This document shows positions 54,459 to 63,863 of a DNA stretch of 64,000 nt, piece by piece. Under the pieces are notes generated by a model. That model had not been told where the DNA came from. It did not search any database and saw only the letters and a list, made by a program, of their open reading frames with translations. The DNA lies in the NCBI RefSeq assembly GCF_000368785.1, contig NZ_KB849691.1, positions 251,231 to 315,230 of the forward strand, given 5' to 3'. How positions within the stretch are numbered: position 1 is the stretch's first letter; each line of letters starts with the position of its first letter. Origin of the DNA: Acinetobacter towneri DSM 14962 = CIP 107472 (lineage in GTDB: Bacteria; Pseudomonadota; Gammaproteobacteria; Pseudomonadales; Moraxellaceae). Position numbers and translations under genes: made by a program.

Positions 54459-54463
54459 TTTTT

Positions 54464-54487
54464 CCCTCTCTCTCAAAGGGAGAGAGG
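54464..54487. repeat. Intergenic palindrome (CCCTCTC type)
   Basis: CCCTCTCTCT and GGGAGAGAGG flank CAAA. It is the same kind of palindrome as at 11924. It directly follows the TonB-like gene and has no T-run. Confidence 0.65.
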
Positions 54488-54585
54488 ACTTTGTGGACAA
54501 GTAACAAGAATCTACTCTCTGCTTTACGCAGCAATGTTCTTCTGGTATTTAGCAATCATGGGACTCTAATGAATGTTCTCCCTCC

Positions 54586-54595
54586 CATTGGGAGG
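54586..54595. repeat. 10-bp target duplication, left copy
   Basis: CATTGGGAGG here and at 55966-55975 flanks the IS4-family element. The joined, empty site would be a GC-rich palindrome of CTCCCTCCC...GGGAGGGAG type. Confidence 0.9.
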
Positions 54596-54630
54596 CATAG
54601 GTATCTACACAATTTCCATGTTTTGCGTTA

Positions 54631-54654
54631 AATTGAAGAGCATGCTCTTCAATT
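54631..54654 (+). promoter_or_regulatory. Perfect palindrome covering the transposase start codon
   Basis: A 24-bp perfect palindrome (12-base arm AATTGAAGAGCA) is centred on GCATGC, whose ATG at 54642 is the proposed start. In RNA it could hide the start codon; in DNA it could bind a dimeric protein. Confidence 0.6.
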
Positions 54655-55946
54655 TTAACATCTCTCGCTTAGATCAGCGCCTTGTCAAACGTTACAACAA
54701 CCTTGTTCAGTTCAATATGAATCCTCTTGCTTCACTTGCCCCTGCAATCAAAGATATTGCCTCTGCTCAAAAAAATAGTTTCGCAACGACGCAAGCTGTA
54801 TGGCGGTTTTTAAATAATAATAAAATTTCATTTAAACAATTAAATGAACCTATTCAACAGCTTGCTTGTGATCAGATTAAGACATCGCTGCATCGCTATG
54901 CTTTAGTTATTCATGATTGGTCACAAATCCAATATGTGACACATCGTAATAAAACTCAAAAACTCCAAAGGACACATCAGTACGACTCAGGCTATGAATT
55001 ACAAACGAGCTTACTTGTTGATGCTGCTTCTGGACTTCCTGTTGCTCCATTAGCTCAAACCCTTTCTAGTGCTTCAGGTTGCTATTCGACATTTAATGAG
55101 CAACAGACCGAACGTAAAACTCATTTAGACTCCCTTTCTGAACAAATACAAAAAGTTGAACAGTTTCCTCTTGAGAAAACCTGCGTACATATTATTGATC
55201 GTGAAGGAGATTCCATTGCTCATCTCAGGGAATTAAGCAGTCATGGTTTTCAATGGCTTATTCGAGCAAAGGAAGGCAATCGGATTGAGCATCAGGGTGA
55301 AATATGTAAAGTTGGAGAAGTTGCTGAACGTATCGAAATACAGCAAGTGAAACCCATTTCTTACAAGGGTAATCAACATATGCTTTATGTTGGAGAAACC
55401 AATGTTCGGCTTACCCGTGCTGCAAAATCAAATAAAAAAGATTCTTTAGGTCAAAGAGTTGCTCCTCAGAAAGGTGCTGCAATTGAGGCTAGACTGATTA
55501 TTGCGGTGGTTAAAGATATTAATGAAAAGACAGTTGCAAGATGGTCATTGATCAGCAATGTATCAACCGAGATTACCGCAGTGGAATTGACAACTTGGTA
55601 TTACTGGCGTTGGTCAATCGAATGTTATTTCAAACTTCTCAAGCAAGCAGGTCATGATATTGAGTCATGGCTTCAGACTACCCCAGAAGCGATTTTAAGG
55701 CGTTTGCTGATCAGTTGTATGGCTTGTGTGTTGACGTGGAGAGTGCAGCGTTGTACAGATGAGCAAAATCAGAAAGTCCGTGCATTTTTGACTAGGCTTT
55801 CAGGTAGACAGCAGAAAAGAGGCAAGATAGAGAGTGCGCCTGCCATATTGGCAGGACTCTCGATTTTACTAAATACTCTTCAACTGCTCTCAGAATATTC
55901 AATAGATGAACTGAATGAAATCGCAACCATTGCACTAGGTACCTAA
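54642..55946 (+). CDS. IS4-family transposase
   Basis: This DDE transposase of about 434 residues has an N-terminal DNA-binding region (SRLDQRLVKRYNNLVQFNMN; TTQAVWRFLNNNKISFKQL). The catalytic residues are Asp in VIHDWSQIQYVTH, Asp in HIIDREGDSIAHL, and Glu in the YREK signature YYWRWSIECYFKLLK, which has exact Y-2-R-3-E-6-K spacing. The start may be ATG 54642 or ATG 54717 (MNPLASL). No frameshift or internal stop is seen, so it looks functional. Confidence 0.93.
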   Translation: MLFNFNISRLDQRLVKRYNNLVQFNMNPLASLAPAIKDIASAQKNSFATTQAVWRFLNNNKISFKQLNEPIQQLACDQIKTSLHRYALVIHDWSQIQYVTHRNKTQKLQRTHQYDSGYELQTSLLVDAASGLPVAPLAQTLSSASGCYSTFNEQQTERKTHLDSLSEQIQKVEQFPLEKTCVHIIDREGDSIAHLRELSSHGFQWLIRAKEGNRIEHQGEICKVGEVAERIEIQQVKPISYKGNQHMLYVGETNVRLTRAAKSNKKDSLGQRVAPQKGAAIEARLIIAVVKDINEKTVARWSLISNVSTEITAVELTTWYYWRWSIECYFKLLKQAGHDIESWLQTTPEAILRRLLISCMACVLTWRVQRCTDEQNQKVRAFLTRLSGRQQKRGKIESAPAILAGLSILLNTLQLLSEYSIDELNEIATIALGT

Positions 55947-55965
55947 AGATGTGTAGATACCTATG

Positions 55966-55975
55966 CATTGGGAGG
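55966..55975. repeat. 10-bp target duplication, right copy
   Basis: CATTGGGAGG directly follows the right inverted repeat of the IS4-family element. Confidence 0.9.
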
Positions 55976-55988
55976 GAGTGGTTTTAAA

Positions 55989-56017
55989 CAAAAAAGCGAG
56001 CCTTAGCCCGCTATTTT
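55989..56017 (-). terminator. Terminator of the miaB-phoH-ybeY operon
   Basis: The imperfect hairpin AGCGGGC/GGCTCGCT on the minus strand is followed by TTTTTT, downstream of ybeY. Confidence 0.7.
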
Positions 56018-56040
56018 TATGATTTTCTAAAACTTAAAAT

Positions 56041-56523
56041 TCAATCTCTTTCCATGTATGGATTATCCAAACCCAACTTGGCAAGAATCTCAACTTCTAA
56101 AGCTTCCATTTCTTCGGCATCCTCATCTGAGGTTTCATGATCATAGCCCATAAGGTGCAGCGTGCCATGTACTAGCATGTGAGTGAAATGCGCTAATGGT
56201 GTTTTGGCTTGTTCTGCAGCTTCCTGTAAAACCACAGGAATACAAATTACCAAATCCCCAATAGGGAAGCTCGGCAAAACTTGTGCCATTTCATCGGGTA
56301 AATCGCTTGGGAAAGACAAGACGTTGGTAGATTTGTCTTTTTTGCGATATTCCAGATTGAGCTTGTGACTTTCGGCATGATCGACACAGGCAATTCCAAT
56401 TTCACAATCACTTTGGGTGTCTATATGTCTTAAAGTGGTTTCGACTACTTTTTTCAGATAGGCACGTTTTAACACCAGCTCAGGCGCTTGAATGTCCTGT
56501 TGCAGGCTGAGACTTAATTTCAA
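56041..56523 (-). CDS. ybeY: Endoribonuclease YbeY (rRNA maturation factor)
   Basis: This 160-residue single-strand-specific metal-dependent RNase functions in 16S rRNA 3' maturation and ribosome quality control. The zinc motif [20 protein letters not shown] (HxxxHxxxxxH) lies near residue 115, and [20 protein letters not shown] is the family's other hallmark. It is downstream of phoH (43-bp gap) and miaB in the usual order. Confidence 0.97.
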   Translation of the reverse strand: MKLSLSLQQDIQAPELVLKRAYLKKVVETTLRHIDTQSDCEIGIACVDHAESHKLNLEYRKKDKSTNVLSFPSDLPDEMAQVLPSFPIGDLVICIPVVLQEAAEQAKTPLAHFTHMLVHGTLHLMGYDHETSDEDAEEMEALEVEILAKLGLDNPYMERD

Positions 56524-56566
56524 AATGAATCCTTAATACTTCAGTAGGTTGCAGAGCGCACAGCGA

Positions 56567-57640
56567 TTAGTGCTGTGCATCTGCTGCGGCATCATTTTCC
56601 GCAATTAATGCTTCCTGGCGCGCTTTACGTTCTGCACGCGCTTCGGCACTTAAACGCTGTTGCTCACTGTCCCAGCCTTCATAGGCTTCAACAATTTTCT
56701 GAACCAGCTGGTGACGCACGACATCACGAGAATGGAAACGAGTAATATGAATTTCAGGGATTTTATCAATCACACGTAAGGCATGTGCCAGACCAGACTG
56801 CTGACCACGTGGTAAATCCACCTGAGTCACATCACCGGTAATCACTGCACGTGAACCAAACCCTAAACGGGTCAGGAACATCTTCATCTGTTCAGGCGTG
56901 GTGTTCTGGGCTTCATCCAAAATCACAAAAGAGTGGTTGAGGGTACGACCACGCATATACGCCAGTGGTGCAACTTCAATCACTTGACGTTCAATCAGCT
57001 TAGCAACTTTTTCAAAGCCGAGCATTTCATACAGGGCATCATAAAGGGGACGCAAATACGGGTCAATTTTCTGGGTTAAATCACCCGGTAAGAAGCCCAG
57101 TTTTTCACCCGCTTCAACCGCAGGGCGCACCAATAGAATCCGCTGGATTTCATTGCGTTCCAACATATCTACGGCAGCGGCAACAGCCAAATAGGTTTTA
57201 CCCGTACCTGCAGGGCCAATACCAAATGAAATATCACTTTGCAAAATACGTTGCACATAACGCTTTTGGTTGGCACCGCGTGGATTAATGCGCCCTTTGC
57301 GGGTTTGCAACCAAACAGCATCCAATCCAGTATGCTCTTGCCCATCATCCGATTGTAATTCACGGTCAGTCTGACTGCCCTGAATCATCATGTGGAGCGT
57401 GTCTGCACTAATTTGTGCAGAGCTTTCCGCTTCTTCATGCAGGCGTTGCAAGAGCGTTTCGGCTCGTTCAACTGCATCAATTTCCCCATCTATAAAAAAG
57501 GCGTCACCACGATGAGAAATTTGGACGTCTAGACGTTGTTCGATTTGTTTCAAATGTCCGTTATAAGCACCGAGCATGCTTTTTAGACGTTCCATTGAAA
57601 TGCCAGGAAAAGTTACTGTACGTCGAATCGCTGCAGTCAA
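56567..57640 (-). CDS. PhoH family ATPase
   Basis: This 357-residue protein has an N-terminal KH-like segment (about 1-90) and a PhoH P-loop ATPase domain (about 115-325). Walker A is FGIGPAGTGKTYLAVAAAVD, Walker B is SFVILDEAQNTTPEQMKMFL, and the TRLGFGSRAVITGDVTQVDL block is diagnostic. This is the YbeZ type, which interacts with YbeY in RNA metabolism. It is expected to act in the cytoplasm. It sits between miaB and ybeY, 39 bp after miaB. Confidence 0.95.
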   Translation of the reverse strand: MTAAIRRTVTFPGISMERLKSMLGAYNGHLKQIEQRLDVQISHRGDAFFIDGEIDAVERAETLLQRLHEEAESSAQISADTLHMMIQGSQTDRELQSDDGQEHTGLDAVWLQTRKGRINPRGANQKRYVQRILQSDISFGIGPAGTGKTYLAVAAAVDMLERNEIQRILLVRPAVEAGEKLGFLPGDLTQKIDPYLRPLYDALYEMLGFEKVAKLIERQVIEVAPLAYMRGRTLNHSFVILDEAQNTTPEQMKMFLTRLGFGSRAVITGDVTQVDLPRGQQSGLAHALRVIDKIPEIHITRFHSRDVVRHQLVQKIVEAYEGWDSEQQRLSAEARAERKARQEALIAENDAAADAQH

Positions 57641-57679
57641 GAGAATTCCTTAATCTGTTATTGGACTTTAGCTCCTACA

Positions 57680-59134
57680 TTACGCCACGTCAGGCTCAAG
57701 ATTCAAGAGTTCACCGTAAACTAAATTCAAAGTTTTAATCTCGGTAATCTCAATCTCCGCAAAGCGTCCGACCCAAGCAGGGTCACCAATAAATGTTACT
57801 AAACGTGTATTGTCGGCCGTACCCACTAAAATGTTCGGGTCTTTGTCGGAAACATTTTCAATTAGGACACGTTGTACCGTCCCAAGCATGGCATCGGTCT
57901 TATCAATACTAGATTGTTTGATCCATTGTTGAACTTTGGCTAAACGTTCTTTTTTCACATCTTCAGGTGTGGTGTCTTCAAGTTCAGATGCAGGCGTACC
58001 TGGACGTTTTGAATAGATGAAACTGTACGAGTGGTCAAAATCCATATCTTGAATAAACTGATAAGTTTCTTCAAAGTTTTGATCGGTTTCACCCGGGAAG
58101 CCAATAATAAAGTCGCTAGATAAGTGCATGTCTGGGCGTACTTTACGTAACTTGGCAATCTTGTCGATATACACATCAATGGTGTGGTTACGTTTCATGG
58201 CTTGTAACACATCATTCGAACCACTTTGCACAGGCAAGTGTAAATGCGACACCATTTGCGGTAAATCACGGTAGCATTGAATCAAATCATCATTAAATTC
58301 AAGCGGGTGTGATGTGGTGTAGCGAATTCGTCCAATGCCAGGTACTTCGGCAACCAAACGCAGTAAATCGGCAAAAGTACAAATTTTACCGTCAAAAGTT
58401 TCACCGCGATAGCCATTTACGTTTTGACCGAGCAAGCTAATTTCACGCACGCCTTTTTCGGCCAAAGTCGCAATTTCAGCTAAGACATCGTCTAAAGGAC
58501 GTGAAACTTCTTCACCGCGCGTGTAAGGCACTACGCAGAAAGAACAGTATTTTGAACAGCCTTCCATAATCGACACAAAAGCTTTAAACCCTTCAACACG
58601 CGGTTCAGGTAAAAAGTCGAATTTTTCAATGTCTGGGAAAGAAATATCCACCAGTTTGATTTTTTCTTTTTTTGGTTTTTCAACCTGATCGTGGTGTTGA
58701 TCAAGCATTTGCGGTAAACGGTGTAAGGTTTGTGGACCAAAAATCATATCCACATACGGGGCACGCTTTTGAATATTGTCGCCTTCCTGAGAAGCGACGC
58801 AACCGCCTACGCCAATCACCAAATCAGGATTTTTTTCTTTCAGCTTACGCCAGCGACCTAATTCAGAAAACACCTTTTCCTGCGCTTTTTCACGAATCGA
58901 ACAGGTATTCATGAGCAGAATATCGGCATCAGCAGGGTTGCTGGTCAGTACATAGCCGTGAGAATCGCCTAAAAGGTCTGCCATACGGTGACTGTCATAC
59001 TCATTCATCTGACACCCTTGCGTTTCGATATACAGTTTTTTAACTGAACCGTCGGCTGGGGTGTGCTGTGGCTGGGTAACAGTGTTTTCTGAGGCAGCTT
59101 GGGCACCATTCGGGATGAAGGTTTGAACCGTCAT
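57680..59134 (-). CDS. miaB: tRNA-2-methylthio-N6-dimethylallyladenosine synthase MiaB
   Basis: This 484-residue radical-SAM methylthiotransferase modifies A37 of tRNAs. The N-terminal UPF0004 domain has [20 protein letters not shown] and [20 protein letters not shown], giving the three auxiliary-cluster Cys together with [11 protein letters not shown]. The radical-SAM CxxxCxxC is in [17 protein letters not shown] near residue 185. A C-terminal TRAM domain follows. ATG 59134 is chosen because TAGGAG is well spaced. It is first in the miaB-phoH-ybeY operon. Confidence 0.97.
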   Translation of the reverse strand: MTVQTFIPNGAQAASENTVTQPQHTPADGSVKKLYIETQGCQMNEYDSHRMADLLGDSHGYVLTSNPADADILLMNTCSIREKAQEKVFSELGRWRKLKEKNPDLVIGVGGCVASQEGDNIQKRAPYVDMIFGPQTLHRLPQMLDQHHDQVEKPKKEKIKLVDISFPDIEKFDFLPEPRVEGFKAFVSIMEGCSKYCSFCVVPYTRGEEVSRPLDDVLAEIATLAEKGVREISLLGQNVNGYRGETFDGKICTFADLLRLVAEVPGIGRIRYTTSHPLEFNDDLIQCYRDLPQMVSHLHLPVQSGSNDVLQAMKRNHTIDVYIDKIAKLRKVRPDMHLSSDFIIGFPGETDQNFEETYQFIQDMDFDHSYSFIYSKRPGTPASELEDTTPEDVKKERLAKVQQWIKQSSIDKTDAMLGTVQRVLIENVSDKDPNILVGTADNTRLVTFIGDPAWVGRFAEIEITEIKTLNLVYGELLNLEPDVA

Positions 59135-59402
59135 GTAGGCTCCTAAGAGATAATTCACGAGTTCGTTTATAAAAATAAACGGAGTAGATAAAACAGAGGG
59201 GCGTATTTTAGCAGGAATTCAAGATAAACTGACAGCCTTTAATCCGTGCATCACATACTTGAAATGTGAAGTAAAATTGTTGGAAGATTGATTTCAAGAT
59301 TAATAGTGTCTAATCATAAGGTTACATAACAGAACACAACTTGGGTTCTAGACTAATTAAACTAAGCTGAATGATTGGATGCGGATCTCGAGGCAGAAGT
59401 AA

Positions 59403-61379
59403 ATGACTGAAGGCAAGCGAATGCTGCAAATGATGAAACAAAATAATAAATTAACGAAAAAGCTTGTGCTAAGTCTGGTTTCGCTTGCCGTGATGACGGG
59501 TACGCATGCCGCAAATGAACAGTTTAATGATGCACTGCGTGCAGCCAATTCAGGTGATGTCGATTTATTGCAGCAGTATCAATATGCCATGCAAAATGAT
59601 GTTTTGGGCTACTATCCTGAATACTGGGCATTGAACACCAATTTGGGCATGCAACCTGCCAGTGCAATTGTTCAGTTTGCACAGCGCCATCCACAATCAG
59701 CGATGGCAGAAAAACTCGCAGCCGATTACATCGAAGAAAAAGTGAAACAGGCCGATTTTAGCAGTGCACAACCTGTGCTTGCCTATGTGAGTAATGCTGA
59801 TCAGGCCGAAAGCTGTGCCATGGCACAAGTTCGTACCCGTTCGGGTGATCCTTTGGTGGTCGCGGAATTTAAAGATGTTTGGTTGACCACGAACTCACAA
59901 CCTGAATCTTGTACAGGTTTGGGGCGGATGATGCTGTCGAGTCCGTTAATGACTCAGCAAGATAAACAGCAACGCTTATGGGCACAATTGCGTGCAGGGC
60001 AGTCAGGGCTCGCTTTAGCGACTGCGCAAAGTTTAGGTATGAATATCAGTTTGGCACAATTGAACAGTATTCAGGCCAATCCACTGAATTATTTGTGGTC
60101 TGCACCTAAAGCAAGTAATGAAGATCATGCCTATCTTATTTATGCGATGGGACGTTTAGCCGATAGCGATTTAGACTCGGCACTTTCTTCACTAAAACGC
60201 AGTGCAGAAGGTACGCCAGAAGCGGTACAAAAAGCCTTGTATCGTGCAGTGGGATATATTGGCGGCACTACAGTCATGAAAAACAATTTTAACCGTGAAG
60301 TGTTAAGTGCCTTAGATGCCAGTTATGGCTTACCTTTTAGTCCCGAAGAAGCAGAAATTTATGCCCGTCAGGCGATTCGTTTTGGCGCATGGGAAAGTGT
60401 AATTCGTGCTGTAGATAGCATGAGTGTGACCCAAAAACAGGAAGATCGTTGGCAATATTGGTTGGCTCGTGCCTCAGAACAACGTGGTGATGCAGCATCG
60501 AAACGCAGCGCGCAAAATATTTATAAACAGTTGGCACAGGGCGATGATTATCACAACTTATTAGCAAAAGATCGTCTTGGGCAAACTTACAATACGAATC
60601 CTGCGAATACCCAACCAAGTACCAATGATTTACAGCGTTTGAATCAAGATATTCACTTTAACCGTGCCTTTGCCTTGCGTGAAATTAATGCACCTGCCAA
60701 TTATGTCAATCGTGAATGGAACTGGGCGGTGCGTCAGGCGTATTTAAGACAAGATGATGGCTTGATTTTGGCAGCGGCTAAACGTGCAACCGATATGGGT
60801 TGGTATGATCGTGCCATTTATGCAGCAGATCGTACTGTGAATAAGCACAACTATAGTTACCGTTATGCTATGCCACATCGTAATTATGTTGTGAGCCACA
60901 GTCAAAATGCAGGTATTGACCCTGCTTGGGCTTATGGATTGATGCGTCAGGAAAGCCGTTTTAATACCACTGCACGTTCGCATGTCGGCGCGGGTGGGCT
61001 GATGCAAATCATGCCCGATACGGCACGTTTAGTTGCACGACAAATGGGTGAAACTTATAATCCTGCCGCGCTAAGTGATATGAATACCAATATTCGTTAT
61101 GGCACATTTTATTTGTCGACCATTCAGAGACAGTTAAGCAATAGTCCAGTGCTAGCTACAGCGGGTTATAATGCAGGCCCGAACCGTGCACGCCGTTGGC
61201 AGCCCGAGTTTCAAGCGATTGCTGCAGACCAATATACCGAGAGTATTCCATTGTTAGAAACACGTGACTATGTCAAGCATGTCATGACCAATGCCACACA
61301 TTATGGTGTGTTGTTGGGGCAGGGTGGACAATCGATAAGTAGTCGTATGCAACATATTCCACCGCGAAATACACCTTAG
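59403..61379 (+). CDS. Soluble lytic murein transglycosylase (Slt-type)
   Basis: This exported protein of about 658 residues has a signal peptide (KKLVLSLVSLAVMTGTHAAN). A long alpha-superhelical U/L-domain follows (about 40-480), then a C-terminal SLT lysozyme-like domain. The catalytic Glu is in AYGLMRQESRFNTTARSHVG near residue 520, followed by AGGLMQIMPDTARLVARQMG and VLATAGYNAGPNRARRWQPE. It cleaves peptidoglycan glycan strands to 1,6-anhydro ends. The length matches Slt70. Starts at 59403, 59421 and 59430 are all possible. Confidence 0.93.
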   Translation: MTEGKRMLQMMKQNNKLTKKLVLSLVSLAVMTGTHAANEQFNDALRAANSGDVDLLQQYQYAMQNDVLGYYPEYWALNTNLGMQPASAIVQFAQRHPQSAMAEKLAADYIEEKVKQADFSSAQPVLAYVSNADQAESCAMAQVRTRSGDPLVVAEFKDVWLTTNSQPESCTGLGRMMLSSPLMTQQDKQQRLWAQLRAGQSGLALATAQSLGMNISLAQLNSIQANPLNYLWSAPKASNEDHAYLIYAMGRLADSDLDSALSSLKRSAEGTPEAVQKALYRAVGYIGGTTVMKNNFNREVLSALDASYGLPFSPEEAEIYARQAIRFGAWESVIRAVDSMSVTQKQEDRWQYWLARASEQRGDAASKRSAQNIYKQLAQGDDYHNLLAKDRLGQTYNTNPANTQPSTNDLQRLNQDIHFNRAFALREINAPANYVNREWNWAVRQAYLRQDDGLILAAAKRATDMGWYDRAIYAADRTVNKHNYSYRYAMPHRNYVVSHSQNAGIDPAWAYGLMRQESRFNTTARSHVGAGGLMQIMPDTARLVARQMGETYNPAALSDMNTNIRYGTFYLSTIQRQLSNSPVLATAGYNAGPNRARRWQPEFQAIAADQYTESIPLLETRDYVKHVMTNATHYGVLLGQGGQSISSRMQHIPPRNTP

Positions 61380-61487
61380 ATTAGAGAAAATTTATAAGTG
61401 ATACAGCTTGATGATCGTGTCGGTCGTTAGATGTGTAGAATATTGGACGTATAAAATCGTAAGGGGGCTGAAGCATTGAAAGTGTGG

Positions 61488-62135
61488 ATGAGTACAGTTT
61501 TACAGCCAATTCAAGTGACACTGCTCGGTTTGTGTGGTGCAGCTTTGGTTTTGTGTACGCAAAATACATTTTCTGCCCCCGTGCAAGGCTATGTGATGTC
61601 TGTGCAAATGACGCCCGCCGTGTGTTTAATCGATTCGAGTAAAAGCAAAAAGCGTAAATGTTTAGAAGGCTATTCACTGAATATTGAAGGCTTATATCCT
61701 GAAGTTGCTGCGCGTGAGTGCAGTACTCAGTCATCGGCGAAGTTGCCGCCTTTGCAAGCCAAAGTGGTGGCGCGGGTCATGCCTGATGAAGCTGCACGGG
61801 TACAATTGTGGCAAGCCATTGGTGGCTGTGTACCTATGAATGCCAGCCAATATTTCCGCATGATCATTAACAATGCAGATCTGATTAACGTGCCTGCGGT
61901 ATTGACGGGCCAAGACACTCAAACCGTACAACTGGGTCAGTTGCGTAGCCTGTTCTTAAAATCCAACTCAGGTATGTCATCCAAAAGCATTCATTTTCAA
62001 TGCTCGAATCATCAGGGCAGCAGTTATTTAACCGAAATCAAAATTTGCTATAACAGTGCAGGGCGCTATAAGCAGTGTGCTGCCAACATTGGGTCAAATT
62101 GCCCAAGTCAGTTTGTGATTAAAGGTTCTTACTAG
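61488..62135 (+). CDS. RNase T2-like secreted protein lacking the catalytic histidines
   Basis: This protein of about 215 residues has a signal peptide (VTLLGLCGAALVLCTQNTFS) and about nine Cys in the mature part. The order of motifs follows RNase T2/RNase I: YVMSVQMTPAVCLIDSSKSK, then YSLNIEGLYPEV where active enzymes have (I/L)HGLWP, then VQLWQAIGGCVPMNASQYF where active enzymes have WxxHGTC followed by YF. Both catalytic His positions are changed, to Glu and to non-His residues, while the structural Gly, Pro and Cys are kept. It is probably an exported pseudoenzyme with the RNase T2 fold; the homology is by eye. The TTG at 61476 is an alternative start. Confidence 0.6.
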   Translation: MSTVLQPIQVTLLGLCGAALVLCTQNTFSAPVQGYVMSVQMTPAVCLIDSSKSKKRKCLEGYSLNIEGLYPEVAARECSTQSSAKLPPLQAKVVARVMPDEAARVQLWQAIGGCVPMNASQYFRMIINNADLINVPAVLTGQDTQTVQLGQLRSLFLKSNSGMSSKSIHFQCSNHQGSSYLTEIKICYNSAGRYKQCAANIGSNCPSQFVIKGSY

Positions 62136-62336
62136 GTTTTTGAGCGCATTAAATTTGTGGTTTTGAGTCTTTTGGAAATATTTTATTTATATTTTCTATC
62201 AGACTTTTGTGGAATTTGATGCGCTTTTGCATGCATCCGCTGAATGATTGGAGTACAATCTTTCGCGTTTATGATTATTAGATTAAATGGACTGACTATT
62301 TAATCGCATTGACTATCCTCAACTGGAGATAATTAC

Positions 62337-63323
62337 ATGAAGCAACCCGTTCGTGTTGCCGTGACTGGCGCTGCAGGTCAAATTGGTTACAGCTTATTAT
62401 TCCGTATCGCTAGCGGTGAAATGTTGGGTAAAGACCAACCAGTTATTCTTCAATTGTTAGAAATTCCTGTTGAGAAAGCTCAACAAGCGCTTAAAGGCGT
62501 AATGATGGAACTTGACGACTGTGCTTTCCCATTATTGGCAGGCATGATCGGTACTGATGATCCTAAAGTTGCATTTAAAGATGCTGACTACGCGTTATTA
62601 GTTGGTTCACGTCCACGTGGTCCTGGTATGGAACGTGCTGACTTGTTAAAAGTGAACGGCGAAATCTTCATTGGTCAAGGTCAAGCATTGAACGAAGTTG
62701 CTAGCCGTGACGTTAAAGTTCTTGTTGTAGGTAACCCTGCGAACACGAATGCTTACATCGCAATGAAATCTGCTGCAGACCTTCCTGCGAAAAACTTCAC
62801 AGCAATGTTACGTCTTGACCACAACCGTGCGTTAACTCAACTTGCTCAAAAAGCGGGTGTTGCAGTTTCTGACATCAAAAACATGACAGTTTGGGGTAAC
62901 CACTCTCCAACAATGTATGCTGACTACCGTTTTGCAACTGCAAATGGAGAAAGCTTAAAAGACAAAATCAACGATGCAGAATGGAACAAAGACGTATTTC
63001 TTCCAACAGTTGGTAAACGTGGTGCTGCGATCATTGAAGCGCGTGGTTTATCTTCTGCTGCTTCTGCTGCAAACGCTGCAATTGACCACATGCGTGACTG
63101 GGCGCTTGGCACAAACGGCGAATGGGTAACTATGGGTATCCCTTCTGATGGTTCTTACGGTATTCCTGAAGGCGTAATGTTCGGTTTCCCTGTAACTTGC
63201 GAAAATGGCGAGTACAAAATCGTTCAAGGTCTTGAAATCGACGAGTTCAGCCGTGAGCGTATCAACTTCACGTTAAACGAACTTGAAGAAGAGCGCGCAG
63301 CAATTGCTGACATGCTTAAATAA
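62337..63323 (+). CDS. mdh: Malate dehydrogenase
   Basis: This 328-residue NAD-dependent TCA-cycle enzyme is of the cytosolic or Thermus-like type. The NAD loop is [35 protein letters not shown] is the mobile active-site loop with substrate Arg residues, [17 protein letters not shown] follows, and the catalytic His is in [14 protein letters not shown] near residue 187. CTGGAG precedes the ATG with good spacing. Codon choice is markedly biased, as expected of a highly expressed gene. A terminator follows. Confidence 0.97.
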   Translation: MKQPVRVAVTGAAGQIGYSLLFRIASGEMLGKDQPVILQLLEIPVEKAQQALKGVMMELDDCAFPLLAGMIGTDDPKVAFKDADYALLVGSRPRGPGMERADLLKVNGEIFIGQGQALNEVASRDVKVLVVGNPANTNAYIAMKSAADLPAKNFTAMLRLDHNRALTQLAQKAGVAVSDIKNMTVWGNHSPTMYADYRFATANGESLKDKINDAEWNKDVFLPTVGKRGAAIIEARGLSSAASAANAAIDHMRDWALGTNGEWVTMGIPSDGSYGIPEGVMFGFPVTCENGEYKIVQGLEIDEFSRERINFTLNELEEERAAIADMLK

Positions 63324-63364
63324 TTTAATCTTCTAGATTAAATTAAAAACTCGGTTACGAGTTA

Positions 63365-63394
63365 GGCCAGTCAATTTTATTGACTGGCCTTTTG
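63365..63394 (+). terminator. Terminator after mdh
   Basis: Perfect arms GGCCAGTCAA (63365-63374) and TTGACTGGCC (63380-63389) are followed by TTTT. Confidence 0.9.
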
Positions 63395-63562
63395 TTTTCT
63401 ATGTTCATATTTCTTATAAAAATAAGACTTATAAATCAAACTTACTTATATTTATTATCAGATATAAGAATGAATTATCTGCGATAAAATAAGCAGTCAG
63501 TCCTACAGCGTAGGGGAAATTGCGTAGAATACGCGGGTTTCCTTTTTCAAATTCTCTCTTCC

Positions 63563-63775
63563 ATGTCTGTTATTGTTGCAGCTTCCCAAAGATCGAATGT
63601 TTCGGTTTGGGTGGCTTTTATCTTGTTAATTGTGGGTACCTTGGGTGCCTATCAAATTGTTGGTCTGAATCAAGCGCTGTTATTTTTGATTGGCGGTGCT
63701 TTGGGGATGACCTTGTATCATGCTTCTTTTGGCTTTACTTCTAGCTGGCGCGTATTTATTAAGGCTCTAGACTAA
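63563..63775 (+). pseudogene. YeeE/YedE-type membrane protein gene, truncated by an IS
   Basis: The first ~67 codons encode two hydrophobic segments and the block MTLYHASFGFTSSWRVFIK, which I recognise as the N-terminus of YeeE/YedE (sulfur-transport-type) proteins of about 350-400 residues. The match ends abruptly at residue ~67. The frame then runs through ALD to a TAA whose last base is the first base of the IS982-type end. The gene is therefore interrupted, and its remainder should lie beyond the element outside the window. Confidence 0.7.
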
Positions 63776-63810
63776 CCCGAATTACGGATAAGAAAAGCCC
63801 TTGAAAAAAA

Positions 63811-63863
63811 GGTAGTTAGAGCCATTTAGAAAGTTACGACACAACCCAAAGGCTCTAACTACC
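63811..63863 (+). repeat. Inverted repeat directly before the IS982 transposase start
   Basis: Perfect 13-base arms GGTAGTTAGAGCC (63811-63823) and GGCTCTAACTACC (63851-63863) have a 27-base loop. The second arm ends at the base before the ATG (63864). It could block translation of incoming readthrough transcripts. Confidence 0.7.

Larger units (their letters stand above)
54596..55965 (+). mobile_element. IS4-family insertion sequence (1370 bp, complete)
   Basis: Perfect 16-bp terminal inverted repeats CATAGGTATCTACACA (54596-54611) and TGTGTAGATACCTATG (55950-55965) bound the element. It is flanked by a 10-bp direct repeat. One transposase gene fills it. Identical ends and an intact ORF suggest a recent or still active copy. 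It is inserted in a palindromic repeat between the TonB-like gene and ybeY. Confidence 0.93.
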
